The notes: generated by a model from the letters alone, not told the origin. Counted from the stretch's first letter, positions 33,448 through 43,547 are shown. The stretch: 64,000 nt of DNA from Tropicimonas sp. IMCC34043 (GCF_003390845.1 NZ_QMEK01000006.1:206204-270203), one strand, 5' to 3'. Translations and numbers: made by a program.

Positions 33448-34305
33448 TCAGCAGTCCGATGCTTCGGTTTGCAATCTATACTGTTGCAGCCCGTTGGCTT
33501 CTGAAAGGCCCCGGTATTCAAAAACGATGCGAGCCCCTCTATTCACGAAATCTCTGAATAAGGGATCAGAACACACATTGCCACTGACAATTGGACCCAT
33601 AATGAGATCGAATACTGAGCCGTTCATTGCGGCTGAATTCCCTGTCAGCATGTATTCTAGGGTTAGCTCCCGTCCGCTTGACTTCGCCCCTGTAAGCATC
33701 GTTTCGGCGTCAACCAACTGAGGCACGTTAGCTTCAAGAAGAGCGGCTTGTATTCGTACGGCGCGTTCAATCGGCATGTCTCTGACGTTAACCACCGCGT
33801 CGCGGTTCATTCCATCCAGCACAACTTTGAAGAAGCTGGTCAAGAAGAGGACAGCGACGCCACAAGCAGAAAATGCGACAATGCGGCCAAGTAGCGCCAT
33901 TTCCGATCTTGCTTCAATACGTCCCTTTTCGATGGGGCGCTTGAAAATCAAGATCAGAGAAATTATGGGAATTGCAGCCATGAAGGCGTTTCCAGAACAT
34001 CCGTATGCGTCCATTGAACGACGACGGGAGAAATGAGCCAAAATCGCCATCAATACAGCAGTTAGCGCAAGCCAAGTTCCGGCCGCAAAGTCCACGTCAT
34101 TTTCCGCCATCGAGAGAAATGCAGAGGGTAGAACAAATTGTGCTGCTGCAACCGCGAGATAGGCTATGCCAAAACTGAATCGCCCGAGGGGGCTCACCTC
34201 CCGCGACGATGCAGACAGAACAAGCAGGGCCAAGAAAAAGAGCCCGGCGACTATCAAGTATCTAGTTAGGAAGTTGTTTGTTCCAATGATAACGAATTCT
34301 GCCAT
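33448..34305 (-). CDS. Membrane protein of unknown function, likely cargo
   Basis: The 285-residue product has about five membrane segments (for example YLIVAGLFFLALLVLSA, FLSMAE flanked helices, and IVAFSACGVAVLFLTSFF) followed by a soluble C-terminal half of about 120 residues. It runs against the phage genes and is clearly lower in GC, the usual marks of an accessory insert expressed from the prophage state. No family is recognised. Confidence 0.6.
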   Translation of the reverse strand: MAEFVIIGTNNFLTRYLIVAGLFFLALLVLSASSREVSPLGRFSFGIAYLAVAAAQFVLPSAFLSMAENDVDFAAGTWLALTAVLMAILAHFSRRRSMDAYGCSGNAFMAAIPIISLILIFKRPIEKGRIEARSEMALLGRIVAFSACGVAVLFLTSFFKVVLDGMNRDAVVNVRDMPIERAVRIQAALLEANVPQLVDAETMLTGAKSSGRELTLEYMLTGNSAAMNGSVFDLIMGPIVSGNVCSDPLFRDFVNRGARIVFEYRGLSEANGLQQYRLQTEASDC

Positions 34306-34469
34306 ACTCGATCCTCAACAGGCGCATGTAGCATCATCTTTCGGTCCGCGCTCAGGAGCCGTTCTCATTCGCTACTCGCGAAATCGGCACGGAGCAAGCG
34401 ATGTTGACCACACTTGCCCCGGTTCAGCCGCAGCATTCGATCGAGAGCGTTAAGCCAAGAACCCAAGGT

Positions 34470-34694
34470 ATGAAACAAGGTAGAATCATGTCGTTGGGGG
34501 AAGCCGCGGCGAATGTCGTCGTCGGCTACGTTCTGGCCACCGCCACGCAGATCGTCGTCTTCCCGTGGTTCGGGATCGAGACGGGCCTCGCGGAGCATCT
34601 GACCATCGGCCTCGCCTTCGTCGGCGTCTCGCTGGCGCGCGGCTACCTGCTGCGCCGGCTGTTCGAGACGATCCGGATGCGGAGCATGGAGTGA
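34470..34694 (+). CDS. DUF7220-like small membrane protein
   Basis: The 74-residue product contains SLGEAAANVVVGYVLA and TQIVVFPWFGIE, then a second hydrophobic stretch, matching small two-helix phage proteins annotated DUF7220. Its role is unknown. ATG 34470 was chosen because the family begins with a short polar MKQ-like leader; ATG 34488 has an equally good AAGG upstream. Confidence 0.6.
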   Translation: MKQGRIMSLGEAAANVVVGYVLATATQIVVFPWFGIETGLAEHLTIGLAFVGVSLARGYLLRRLFETIRMRSME

Positions 34695-34748
34695 AGAACC
34701 GCCGCCCCGTGCGGAACGGCGGCCATCGACTTGTCGGGGTCCGGTGCG

Positions 34749-35322
34749 TCAGGCGGCAGGGAGTTTGTACACGCGCGCCCGGTTCTCGACCTTCTCCGAG
34801 GTCACTTCGAGCCCGAGCTTCTTCTTCAGCGCCCCGGCCATCGCGCCGCGCACGGCGTGCGACTGCCAGCCCGTCGCGGCCATGATCTCCTCGATGGTCG
34901 CGCCGTCCGGAGCGTGCGGCATGGCGATCAGCGTGGCCTGCTTGGTGCCCTCGCGCGGCGTGCGCGTCTTGGGCGCGGACTCGGTCTCGGTGGGAGTGTC
35001 CGGCGCGGGCTCCTCGCTCGGCGCGTCCGTCGCGCCCGTTGGCGCGGGGTTCGCGTCTTCGGGCTCGATCCCGATGGCGGCAAGGCCGGCGTCGGTGGCG
35101 ATCAGTGTGACGCCGTGGCCGTCGCCGGTCTCGCGCCAGACGGGCTCGCCCTTGCACATGTCCGCGTCGACCTCCTGCAGGAAGCCCTTGGCGATCATCG
35201 CGTCGACCACCTTGGCGGCAGCCCCGCCGCGCAGGCTTTCGGGTAGCGGCAGGGCGATGCGGTCCTTCGCGCTGTGCGGCGGCGCTGAGGATGATGGCTT
35301 GGGTATCGGAAAGCTTGGTCAT
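34749..35322 (-). pseudogene. DUF3489 protein with a frameshift near its start
   Basis: The reading frame opens at 35322 with MTKLSDTQAIILSAAAQR, the usual start of DUF3489 proteins. The expected continuation (KDRIALPLPESLRGGAAAK) lies in another frame, which then runs to 34749 and contains the conserved IEEIMAATGWQSHAVRGAMA winged-helix-like domain. One extra base around 35268-35272 explains this. The domain suggests nucleic acid binding. A start at 35210 could still give a 153-residue product with the C-terminal domain intact. Confidence 0.7.
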
Positions 35323-35417
35323 GGGGTCGTCTCCGTTTTCGGGCCCGCGTCATGCGGCGCCTTCTACGACCCCGAGCCGCGCAGGGCGCGCGGCGGGAGT
35401 TCCGGCAGTGCCGGAGA

Positions 35418-35690
35418 TCAGCGAGCGTGCTCGCCCTCGCCGAAGGCGCTGTCGGTGATGCGCTTCAGGAGGCTGGCGTAGTGTTCGAGTGTGCCGACCA
35501 TGGCCCAGCCCACCTCGTCGGGGTGGCAGTTGAAATGGTCGTCGCTGAGCGTCTGCAGGCGGGCGAGCATCTCGTCGATCTCGGCCTTCTTGCCGATGAA
35601 GGCGGCGAGCGCGGCTTCCTTGTTCCGGCGCGCCTTCTCGGCGCGGACTTCGTGGCGCGGGGTGGTGATCGGGTTCAGGCGGGTGGTCAT
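35418..35690 (-). CDS. Small phage protein of unknown function
   Basis: The 90-residue product (start MTTRLNPITTPRHEV) is helical and charged, with EKARRNKEAALAAFIGKK and GWAMVGTLEHYASLL. ATG 35690 follows GGAGCCACCACG and removes a non-homologous leader. It lies beside the DUF3489 gene on the same strand and is divergent from the packaging genes. No function is known. Confidence 0.6.
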   Translation of the reverse strand: MTTRLNPITTPRHEVRAEKARRNKEAALAAFIGKKAEIDEMLARLQTLSDDHFNCHPDEVGWAMVGTLEHYASLLKRITDSAFGEGEHAR

Positions 35691-35803
35691 CGTGGTGGCT
35701 CCTTGGGTCGAGTTGCATTGCTTCGTTGGAGTGACGTTCGCTCCGGTGGCGACGCTTATCAACTCGATAAGCACATGATCTTGAATGATAATCGGAGCTG
35801 TCG

Positions 35804-36364
35804 ATGCAGGGCATGAGCGAGCGCCAGTACGCCGCGCATGTCGGGCTGTCGCGGGGCGCGATCCAGAAGGCGAAGGCGGCCGAGCGGCTGGTCCTCTATC
35901 CTGACGGCAGCATCAACGCGGCCGCCAGCGACGCCAGGCGTGCCGAGACGACGGACCCGTCGAAGACCCGCAAGCCGCCCGCGCCGAAGCTGAAGCCGGT
36001 CCCCGAGGCTGCCGTGGCCGCGGTCGGCGACACGCTCCGAGAACAGGGGCTGGCGGTTCCGGCGGTCGGCGGCGGCACGACCTTCCTGCAGGCGAAGACC
36101 GCGAACGAGGTGCTGAAGGCGCAGGAGCGGCGCATCCGGCTCCAGAAGCTGAAGGGGGAGTTGATCGAGCGGGCCCGCGCGCTGGCGCTGGTGTTCCGGC
36201 TGGCGCGGGAGGAACGGGACGCGTGGGTGAACTGGCCCGCGCGTGCGGCGGCGCTGATGGCGGCGGAACTGGGCGTGGAGCCGGCCGCGATGCAGAAGGT
36301 GCTGGAGAGACATGTACGCGCCCACCTCGACGAACTCGCCGAGGTCCGGCCCGACTTCCGGTGA
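35804..36364 (+). CDS. Terminase small subunit (Nu1-like)
   Basis: The 186-residue product begins with a helix-turn-helix (SERQYAAHVGLSRGAIQKAK, about residues 5-24) of the type used by small terminases to bind the packaging site. A low-complexity linker and a helical C-terminal part (residues 100-186) that would bind the large subunit follow. The gene overlaps the large subunit gene by 53 bases. GGAG lies eight bases before ATG 35804. Confidence 0.75.
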   Translation: MQGMSERQYAAHVGLSRGAIQKAKAAERLVLYPDGSINAAASDARRAETTDPSKTRKPPAPKLKPVPEAAVAAVGDTLREQGLAVPAVGGGTTFLQAKTANEVLKAQERRIRLQKLKGELIERARALALVFRLAREERDAWVNWPARAAALMAAELGVEPAAMQKVLERHVRAHLDELAEVRPDFR

Positions 36365-38318
36365 GAGCGGCGATGGCCTGACGGACTTCGACGGCGCGGG
36401 CGAGATCCTGCGCGCCTGGGGCAACGGGCTGCGGCCCGACCCGGACCTGACCGTTTCGGAATGGGCGGACCGGCACCGGATGCTCTCGGGCCGCGCCTCG
36501 GCCGAGCCAGGGCGATATCGCACGGTGCGCACGCCCTACATGCGCGAGATCATGGACCGGCTGTCGCCCGGCGATCCCACGCAGCGGATCGTGTTCATGA
36601 AAGCGGCACAGGTCGGCGCGACCGAGGCCGGCAACAACTGGATCGGCTTCGTCATCCACCAGGCGCCGGGGCCGATGCTGGCGGTCCAGCCCACCGTGGA
36701 ACTGGCCAAGCGCAACTCGCGCCAGCGGATCGACCCGCTGATCGACGAAAGCCCCGAGCTGCGGGAGCGGGTGAAGCCCGCGCGATCCCGCGACGCGGGC
36801 AACACCATGCTGTCGAAGGAGTTCGCGGGCGGCATCCTGATCATGACGGGGGCGAACTCGGCAGTCGGGCTGCGCTCCACCCCGGCGCGGTACATCTTCC
36901 TCGACGAGGTCGACGCCTATCCGGCGTCCGCCGACGAGGAAGGCGATCCGGTGACACTGGCGGAAGCCCGGTCGCTGACCTTCGCCCACCGGCGCAAGGT
37001 ATTCCTGGTCTCGACCCCAACTATCCGGGGGCTGAGCCGGATCGAGCGCGAGTACGAGGCCAGCGACCAGCGGCGGTACTTCGTGCCGTGCCCGCATTGC
37101 GGTGCGATGCAGTGGCTGAAGTTCGACCGGCTGCGCTGGCAGAAGGGGCGGCCGGAGACGGCGGAATATCACTGCGAGGGCTGCGAGAGGCCCATCGCGG
37201 AACACCACAAGACGGCGATGCTGGAGGGTGGCGAATGGCGGGCGACCGCCACGGCCGCCGATCCGACCACGGTCGGGTACCATCTCTCGGCGCTCTACTC
37301 GCCGATCGGCTGGCTGAGCTGGGAGCGGATCGTGCGAGCATGGGACGCAGCGCAGGGGTCGGACGAGGCGATCAAGGCGTTCCGCAACACGATCCTCGGA
37401 GAGACATGGGTCGAGACCGGTGAGGCGCCCGACTGGCAGCGGCTCTACGACCGTCGCGAGCGCTGGACCTCCGGCACCGTGCCTGCGGGCGGGCTGTTCC
37501 TGACCGCCGGGGCCGACGTCCAGAAGGATCGGATCGAGGTCGATGTCTGGGCCTGGGGTCGTGGGCTGGAAAGCTGGCTCGTCGACCACGTCGTCATCGA
37601 GGGCGGGCCGGATCGGCATGACGCTTGGTCGGAGCTGACCGCGCTGCTTGACCGAAGTTGGCAGCACGAACGCGGCGCGCATCTGCGCATCGCGCGGCTC
37701 GCCATCGACACCGGCTATAAGGCTCCGGCCGTCTATTCCTGGTCGCGGGCGCAAGGCTTCGCGCAGGTGTCGCCGGTGAAGGGTGTCGAGGGGTTCAACC
37801 GCTCGAGCCCGGTGTCCGGCCCGACCTTCGTCGACGCGACCGAGGGCGGGAAACGTCTGCGGCGCGGGGCGCGGCTCTGGACCGTGGCGGTCTCGACCTT
37901 CAAGGCCGAGACCTACCGCTTCCTGCGGCTGGCGCGGCCGACCGAGGAGGACATGGCCGACGGGGCGGCGTTCCCGCCCGGCTCGGTGCACTTGCCGCAT
38001 TGGGTCGAGAACGAATGGCTGAAGCAGTTCGTGGCCGAGCAGCTGGTGACGGTGCGCACGAAGCGCGGCTTCGCCCGGCTGGAATGGCAGAAGCTGCGCG
38101 AGCGGAACGAGGCGCTGGACTGCCGGGTCTATGCCCGCGCCGCCGCCTGGATCGCGGGCGCGGACCGCTGGCCCGACGAGAAATGGCGCGACCTCGAGGA
38201 TCAGCTTGGGGCCGCCCCCACCGACACCGATCCCGCCGGGCAGATCAACCGGCCGGGACAGGCCCCGCAGGGCAAGCGCCGCTCCGACTGGCTCGGACGG
38301 CGCGGAGGATGGTTCTGA
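36312..38318 (+). CDS. Phage terminase large subunit (GpA family)
   Basis: The 668-residue ATPase-nuclease packages DNA into proheads. The N-terminal ATPase has MKAAQVGATEAGNNW as its Walker A variant (about residue 98) and YIFLDEVDAYP as Walker B (about 197); a zinc-finger-like CPHCG...CEGCE follows, then the nuclease domain with ADVQKDRIEVDVWAW and the later acidic residues (IDTGYKAPAVY). The length and motifs match lambda GpA-type enzymes, implying cos-type packaging. It is intact, unlike the portal and capsid genes that follow. Confidence 0.92.
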   Translation: MYAPTSTNSPRSGPTSGESGDGLTDFDGAGEILRAWGNGLRPDPDLTVSEWADRHRMLSGRASAEPGRYRTVRTPYMREIMDRLSPGDPTQRIVFMKAAQVGATEAGNNWIGFVIHQAPGPMLAVQPTVELAKRNSRQRIDPLIDESPELRERVKPARSRDAGNTMLSKEFAGGILIMTGANSAVGLRSTPARYIFLDEVDAYPASADEEGDPVTLAEARSLTFAHRRKVFLVSTPTIRGLSRIEREYEASDQRRYFVPCPHCGAMQWLKFDRLRWQKGRPETAEYHCEGCERPIAEHHKTAMLEGGEWRATATAADPTTVGYHLSALYSPIGWLSWERIVRAWDAAQGSDEAIKAFRNTILGETWVETGEAPDWQRLYDRRERWTSGTVPAGGLFLTAGADVQKDRIEVDVWAWGRGLESWLVDHVVIEGGPDRHDAWSELTALLDRSWQHERGAHLRIARLAIDTGYKAPAVYSWSRAQGFAQVSPVKGVEGFNRSSPVSGPTFVDATEGGKRLRRGARLWTVAVSTFKAETYRFLRLARPTEEDMADGAAFPPGSVHLPHWVENEWLKQFVAEQLVTVRTKRGFARLEWQKLRERNEALDCRVYARAAAWIAGADRWPDEKWRDLEDQLGAAPTDTDPAGQINRPGQAPQGKRRSDWLGRRGGWF

Positions 38319-38319
38319 C

Positions 38320-38529
38320 ATGACCGACTGGACGGAAACCGAGCTCTCGGCGCTGCGCCGGGCCTATGCCAGCGGCACGACCCGGGTCAGCTATGACGGC
38401 AAGTCGGTCGACTATGGCTCGGCCGAAGATCTGCTCGCTCGCATCCGGACTATCGAGCGCGCCATCGCCGGGATCACGCGTCCGCTGCCGGTGGCGGGGC
38501 TCGCGGGCTTCAGCCGCGGGGATCGCTGA
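38320..38529 (+). CDS. gpW-like head-tail joining protein
   Basis: The 69-residue product has the gpW family pattern: ELSALRRAYASGTTRVSYDG, then YGSAEDLLARIRTIERAI. In lambda, gpW fits on the portal and lets the tail attach. ATG 38320 overlaps the terminase stop region and its own stop overlaps the portal start (TGATG). Confidence 0.8.
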   Translation: MTDWTETELSALRRAYASGTTRVSYDGKSVDYGSAEDLLARIRTIERAIAGITRPLPVAGLAGFSRGDR

Positions 38530-40128
38530 TGTCGGCGACCTGGTTCGATCACGCCATCGCCACGGTGGCCCCGCGCATGGCGGCCCGCCGCGTGATGGCG
38601 CGGCAGGCCTTCGATACCCTGACGCGGGGCTATGACGGTGCCGCGCGCGGGCGGCGAACCGAGGGTTGGCGCGCGCCGGGATCCTCCGCCGACACCGAGA
38701 TCGGCGTGGCCGGGGCGCTGTTGCGTGACCGGATGCGCGATCTGGTGCGCAACAACCCGCATGCGGCCAAGGCCGTGGCGGTGCTGGTCAACAACATCAT
38801 CGGCGCGGGCATCATGCCCCGCGCCGCCAGTGGGGACGACACGCTGGACCGGAAGGTCGACGCACTCTTCGAACGCTGGACGGCGGAGTGCGACGCCGAT
38901 GGCCAGCTCGACTTCTACGGGCTGCAGACGCTGATCTGCCGCGAGATGGTCGAGGCGGGTGAGGTGCTGGTGCGCCGCCGTATGCGGCGTGCGAGCGACG
39001 GCCTTCCGGTGCCGCTGCAGTTGCAGGTGTTGGAGGCCGACTTTCTCGACGCCACGAAGTCCGGCGCCATCGGCGCAGGACGCCTTGTGCAGGGGATCGA
39101 GTTCGACCCGGTCGGCAAGCGCCGGGCGTACTGGCTGCATGCCGAACATCCTGGCGATGCCTATGGCGCCTTGCAGAACGGGTTGCAGAGTCGCCCGGTC
39201 CCGGCGAGCGAGATCGCCCATGTCTACGAGAAGCAGCGCACGCAGGCGCGCGGCGTTCCCTGGGGCGCGCCGGTGATCCGGTCCTTGCGCGATCTCGACG
39301 ACTACGAGGTGGCCGAACTGGTCCGCAAGAAGACCGAGGCCTGCGTCACCGCCATCGTCTTCGGCGACGACGAGGCGCAGCAGGGCATCGCGCCCTCCGT
39401 GGTCGACGCCGACGGCAACCGGGTCGAGCAGTTCGAACCGGGGCTGATCGCCTATGCCGTCGCACCAAAGGTGCGCCATCGTCCTTGGCCCGCCTTCGGC
39501 GGGACGCGGCAAGGACATCCGGTTCAACCAGCCCTCCGCCACCGGGGGCTATGGAGAATACAAGCGGGCCAGCCTGCACACGATCTCGGCCGGGTTCCGG
39601 GTGCCCTACGAGTTGCTGACCGGGGATCTGTCCCAGGTGAACTATTCCTCGATCCGGGCGGGTCTCGTCGAGTTCCGCCGCCAGATCGACGCGGTGCAAT
39701 GGCAGCTCTTCATCCCGATGTTCTGCGCCCCGGTCTGGCGCTGGTTCACCGAAGCGGCGTGGGCGGCGGGTCAGATCCCGTCGCCCATCGTACCGGTCGA
39801 ATGGTCGCCGCCGAAGTTCGAGGCGGTCGATCCGCAGAAGGACGCGATGGCGAACCTGCTGTCGATCCGCTCGGGCACCATGACGTTGGCCGAGGTGATC
39901 GCGCGGCAGGGCCGCAATCCCGACGCGGTGCTCGCCGAGATCGCCGCGACCAACGCCAAGCTCGGCGCGCTGGGGCTGGTGCTCGACAGCGATCCGCGCC
40001 GTGTCACGAAAACCGGCAGTGCGCAGACCGGCGATCCGGCGACCGATCCTGCCGCCAACGAACCAGACACCGACGACCCGGGCGCCGACGCGGACAATGA
40101 CCCGGCTCAGGCCGACCAACAGGACTGA
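38529..40128 (+). pseudogene. Portal protein (lambda gpB family), frame broken by a 46-base insertion
   Basis: The first frame runs from ATG 38529 and shows lambda-type portal text (RDRMRDLVRNNPHAAKAVAV, VNNIIGAGIMPR, PASEIAHVYEKQRTQARG, FEPGLIAYA). Between codons at 39458 and 39505 there are 46 extra bases; after them, RGKDIRFNQPSATGGYGEY and the rest of the protein (to 40128) continue in another frame. The intact protein would be about 515 residues. The extra segment contains two small hairpins (39462-39474 and 39489-39503). Without repair no portal, and so no particle, can be made. Confidence 0.75.
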
Positions 40129-40132
40129 CCCC

Positions 40133-42197
40133 ATGGACACGATGATCGAACTGCCGGCCATGCGCCGGTCGGCGGAGCTTGCGCCGAACACGGCCGATGC
40201 CGACAGCCGCACCGTCGAGGTAATCTGGTCGGCCGGGGCCCGCGTCCGGCGCGCGACCTTCTTCGGCGAGGCCTATGACGAGGAGCTGAGCCTCGACCCG
40301 GCCCATGTCCGGCTGGACCGGCTGAACGCAGGCGCGCCGTTCCTGAAGGTGCACGAGCTCGATACGCTCGACGCGGTGATCGGCTCGGTCGTGCCGGGTT
40401 CGGCGCGGATCGAGAATGGGCGCGGCATCGCCCTGGTGCGGATCAGCGAGCGTGCCGATGTCGAACCGATCTGGCGCGATATCCAGGCCGGGCACATCCG
40501 CGCGGTCTCCATCGGCTACCAGGTCCACCGCTTCGAGGTCTCGAAGCCCGAGGCCGCGCGCGAACTCTGGCGGGCGGTGGACTGGACGCCGTTCGAGGTC
40601 TCCGCCGTCGCGGTCGGCGCCGACCCCGCCGCCGGTTTCCGCGCCCAGCATCCCCTTCACGACTGCGTCCTTCACCGCCGGGACGCCCCCAAACCGCAAG
40701 GAGCATCCCCGATGACCCACCACACCGAGACCCCGGCGAGCGACGCCGCAACCCCCGCCACCACCCAGCCGACCGCGCCGGTCGAAACCGAGGATACCAC
40801 CGTGACCGAGCCGAAAGCGGCTGCGCCCGACCCGAAGGTCGCCGCAGTGGAAACCCGGACGCAGCCGAAGCTTCCGAAAACTGATGCCCCTGCGGCACCC
40901 GACACAGAGACGGTCGCCACCCGCGCCCGCGAGGCGGAGCGCGATCGCGTCTCCACCATCTACGATCTGGCCGGGCGGCTGAACCTCGAGCGCGGTTTCG
41001 CCGAGGATCTGGTCAAGCGCGGCGTCAGCGTGGACGAGGCCCGCCGCCTGATCCTCGACCAGGTCGCGGCCAAGTCGGACGAGACCCGGACCTTCCCGCA
41101 TGTCTCCGTGCCCCTCGGCGGCCGGGACGAGCGCATCACCCGCCGCGACGCGGTGGCGAACGCGCTGCTGCACCGCTACAGCCCGACATTGTTCCAGCTG
41201 GAGGACGCCGCCCGCCAGTACCGCGGCATGACGCTGCTGGAACTGGCCCGCGAAAGCCTCGGCAATGCGGGCGTGAACACGCGGGGCCTGTCGCGCGACG
41301 AGGTGGCGACCCGCGCCCTGCACTCGACCTCGGACTTCCCCGAGATCCTGTCCGCCGTCACCAACAAGACCCTTCGGCAGGCTTACGAGGCCTATCCCCG
41401 CACCTTCATGCTGTTCTGCCGCCAGGTGCTCGCCACCGACTTCAAGGCCATGCACCGGGTCCAACTGGGAGAGGCCCCGCAGCTGCTGGAGGTCGGCGAG
41501 AGCGGGGAGTTCAAGCGCGGTACGCTGGGCGAGAGCAAGGAGAGCTACAAGGTCAAGACCTATGGCCGGGTGGTCGCGATCACCCGCCAGACCCTGATCA
41601 ACGACGATCTCGACGCCTTCACCCGGATCCCGGCCATGTACGGCAACTCCATCGCCCAGCTGGAGTCGGACGTGGTCTGGGGCATCATCACCGCCAACCC
41701 GGCGATGGCCGACGGCAACGCGCTGTTCCACACCACCCACAAGAACCTCGCGGGCACCGGCACGGCGCTGGCGGTCGATGCGGTGGGGGCGGCCCGCGCC
41801 GCGATGGCCAAGCAGACGGGTCTCGACAAGAAGACAGTGCTGAACGTCCGCCCCGCCTTCCTGATCGTTCCCGCCTCGCTGGAACTGAAGGCCGAGCAGC
41901 TGGTCGCCCAGAACCTCGTGCCCGCCGCGACGTCCAGCGTGGTGCCGCAGTCGATCCGGACGCTGGCGCCGATCAGCGAGCCCCGGCTCGATGCGGCCAG
42001 CGAGACTGCCTGGTATCTGGCCGCCAGCCCGAACCAGATCGACACCATCGAGTATGCCTATCTCGAGGGCCAGCAGGGCGCATACATCGAGACGCGCAAC
42101 GCGCTTCGACGTCGACGGCGTCGAGATCAAGTGCCGCCTCGACTTCGGCGCCAAGGCCATCGACTGGCGCGGCCTCTACAAGAACCCGGGCGCGTAA
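40133..42197 (+). CDS. Prohead protease/major capsid protein fusion, frameshifted near the end
   Basis: Residues 1-190 form a U35-type prohead protease domain (GEAYDEELSLDPAHVRLDRL, FLKVHELDTLDAVIGS with the catalytic histidine, and IRAVSIGY with the serine). A Pro/Thr/Ala linker (about 195-260) leads to an HK97-like major capsid domain of about 430 residues (GRVVAITRQTLINDDLDAF). Fusions of this kind are known in lambdoid phages of alphaproteobacteria. One extra base at 42101-42104 shifts the last 31 residues, whose natural frame (FDVDGVEIKCRLDFGAKAID) ends at 42197; the shifted frame stops at 42211. Confidence 0.8.
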
Positions 42198-42271
42198 GGC
42201 GCGCTTCCTGAACCCCGACACGCGGGCGGTTCTGACGGGCCGCCCTTCGACTTACCACGAGGATCACATCC

Positions 42272-42607
42272 ATGAAAAACTACGTCCAGCTCGGCAATAC
42301 CATCACCCTGACCGCGCCCTATGCCGTCGCCTCCGGCGATGGCCTGCTCGTCGGCTCCATCTTCGGCATCGCCGCGGGAGCGGCCGCTCTCGGCGAGCCG
42401 GTCGAGACCGCGCTCGTCGGTGTCTTCGACATCACCAAGGTCGGCTCGCAGGCGTGGACCGTCGGCGCCAAGGTCTATTGGGACGACACCAACAAGCGCT
42501 GCACGACCGTGGCAACTGACAACACTCTCATCGGCGTGGCCGTCGAGGCGGTGGCCAGCGGCGCGGGCGACACCATCGGCCGGGTGCGGCTGAACGCGAC
42601 GTTCTGA
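42272..42607 (+). CDS. DUF2190 capsid-associated protein
   Basis: The 111-residue product starts MKNYVQLGNTITLTAPYAVA and has GDGLLVGSIFGIA and WDDTNKRCTT, the pattern of DUF2190 proteins, which are thought to be capsid stabilising or decoration proteins like lambda gpD in role. Its gene follows the capsid gene directly, as usual, and overlaps the next start by one base. Confidence 0.82.
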   Translation: MKNYVQLGNTITLTAPYAVASGDGLLVGSIFGIAAGAAALGEPVETALVGVFDITKVGSQAWTVGAKVYWDDTNKRCTTVATDNTLIGVAVEAVASGAGDTIGRVRLNATF

Positions 42608-42918
42608 TGAGCGCCTTCGCCGCCGCCGTCGGCGCGCTCTTCGCCGATCCCAACATCGGCCGGGACGCGGTCTACATCGCCGACGGCGGCGCGCCCGTGC
42701 TGGTGCGCGTCGTCGCCCGACGCGCGGATGCCATATCGGACTTCGGCGATGCGCGGCTCTGGTCGGAAACCACCCGGATCGACCTACGTGTCGCCGAGGT
42801 TCCAGCCCCGCGCCCCGGCGACCGCATCGAAATCGACGGCGACGCCTTCCTCATCCAGGGCGAGCCCGTCCGCGACCGCGAGCGGCTGGTCTGGACCGTG
42901 GATCTGAGGCCCGCGTGA
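42607..42918 (+). CDS. Head-tail connector protein
   Basis: The 103-residue beta-rich product (DAVYIADGGAPVLVRVVARR, RPGDRIEIDGDAFLIQGEPV) matches small head-tail joining/attachment proteins of lambdoid phages that seal the portal. Position after the capsid and DUF2190 genes agrees. Confidence 0.7.
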   Translation: MSAFAAAVGALFADPNIGRDAVYIADGGAPVLVRVVARRADAISDFGDARLWSETTRIDLRVAEVPAPRPGDRIEIDGDAFLIQGEPVRDRERLVWTVDLRPA

Positions 42919-43547
42919 AACTGAAGCTCGACATCGATCCCGACATCGTCGCGATGATGGCGGCGGAGGTGGCAGCGGGCGAACGCGCAGTCACCGTCGC
43001 CATGCGCGAGGCCGGGACCGGTCTGAAGTCGGCCTGGCGGTTGCAGATCACTGGCGCGGGGCTCGGCACACGGCTCGCCAATTCGATCCGCAGCCAGAAC
43101 TTCCCGAGGTCGGGCGAGAGCCTGGACGCCGCGGCGCTGGCCTGGTCGAAGGCGCCGGTCATCGTCGGCGCGCATGACACCGGGCCGCTGATCCGCTCCA
43201 AGGACGGGTTCTGGCTGGCGATCCCGCTCCCCGCCGCAGGCAAGTCGCTGCGCGGCGGCCGGACCACGCCCGACGAATGGGAGCGCCGCCGTGGCCTCCG
43301 CCTGCGGTTCGTCTATCGACGCACTGGTCCCAGCCTGCTGGTGGCCGAGGGACGGCTGAACACCAAAGGACAGGCGGTCGAGTCGCGCTCGAAGACCGGG
43401 CGCGGCAAGGTCACCGCACCGATCTTCCTGCTGGTACCGCAGGTGAAGCTGCCGAAGCGGCTGGACCTGGGACGGGATGCCGACCGGGCGTTGGACAGCG
43501 TGCCGGGGCTGATCGTGGCGAATTGGGTGGACGGAAGGACTAGCTGA
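42915..43547 (+). CDS. DUF6441-like neck protein
   Basis: The 210-residue product follows the connector with a four-base overlap. It has an N-terminal helix (VAAGERAVTVAMREAGTGLK), then RLANSIRSQNFP and a basic beta-rich half (RRRGLRLRFVYRRTG). It resembles DUF6441 proteins found between head completion and tail tube genes, probably a neck or tail-completion protein. It is the last morphogenesis gene in the element: no tail tube, tape measure, baseplate, fibre or lysis gene follows. Confidence 0.7.
   Translation: MKLKLDIDPDIVAMMAAEVAAGERAVTVAMREAGTGLKSAWRLQITGAGLGTRLANSIRSQNFPRSGESLDAAALAWSKAPVIVGAHDTGPLIRSKDGFWLAIPLPAAGKSLRGGRTTPDEWERRRGLRLRFVYRRTGPSLLVAEGRLNTKGQAVESRSKTGRGKVTAPIFLLVPQVKLPKRLDLGRDADRALDSVPGLIVANWVDGRTS

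Noticed and set aside
35804..43547. Gene transfer agent head cluster, common in this bacterial group
   Set aside because: The block lies in an element with an integrase, att repeats, a repressor and replication genes, and uses a lambda-type GpA terminase and a protease-capsid fusion. These are prophage or satellite features and not those of the domesticated agent.
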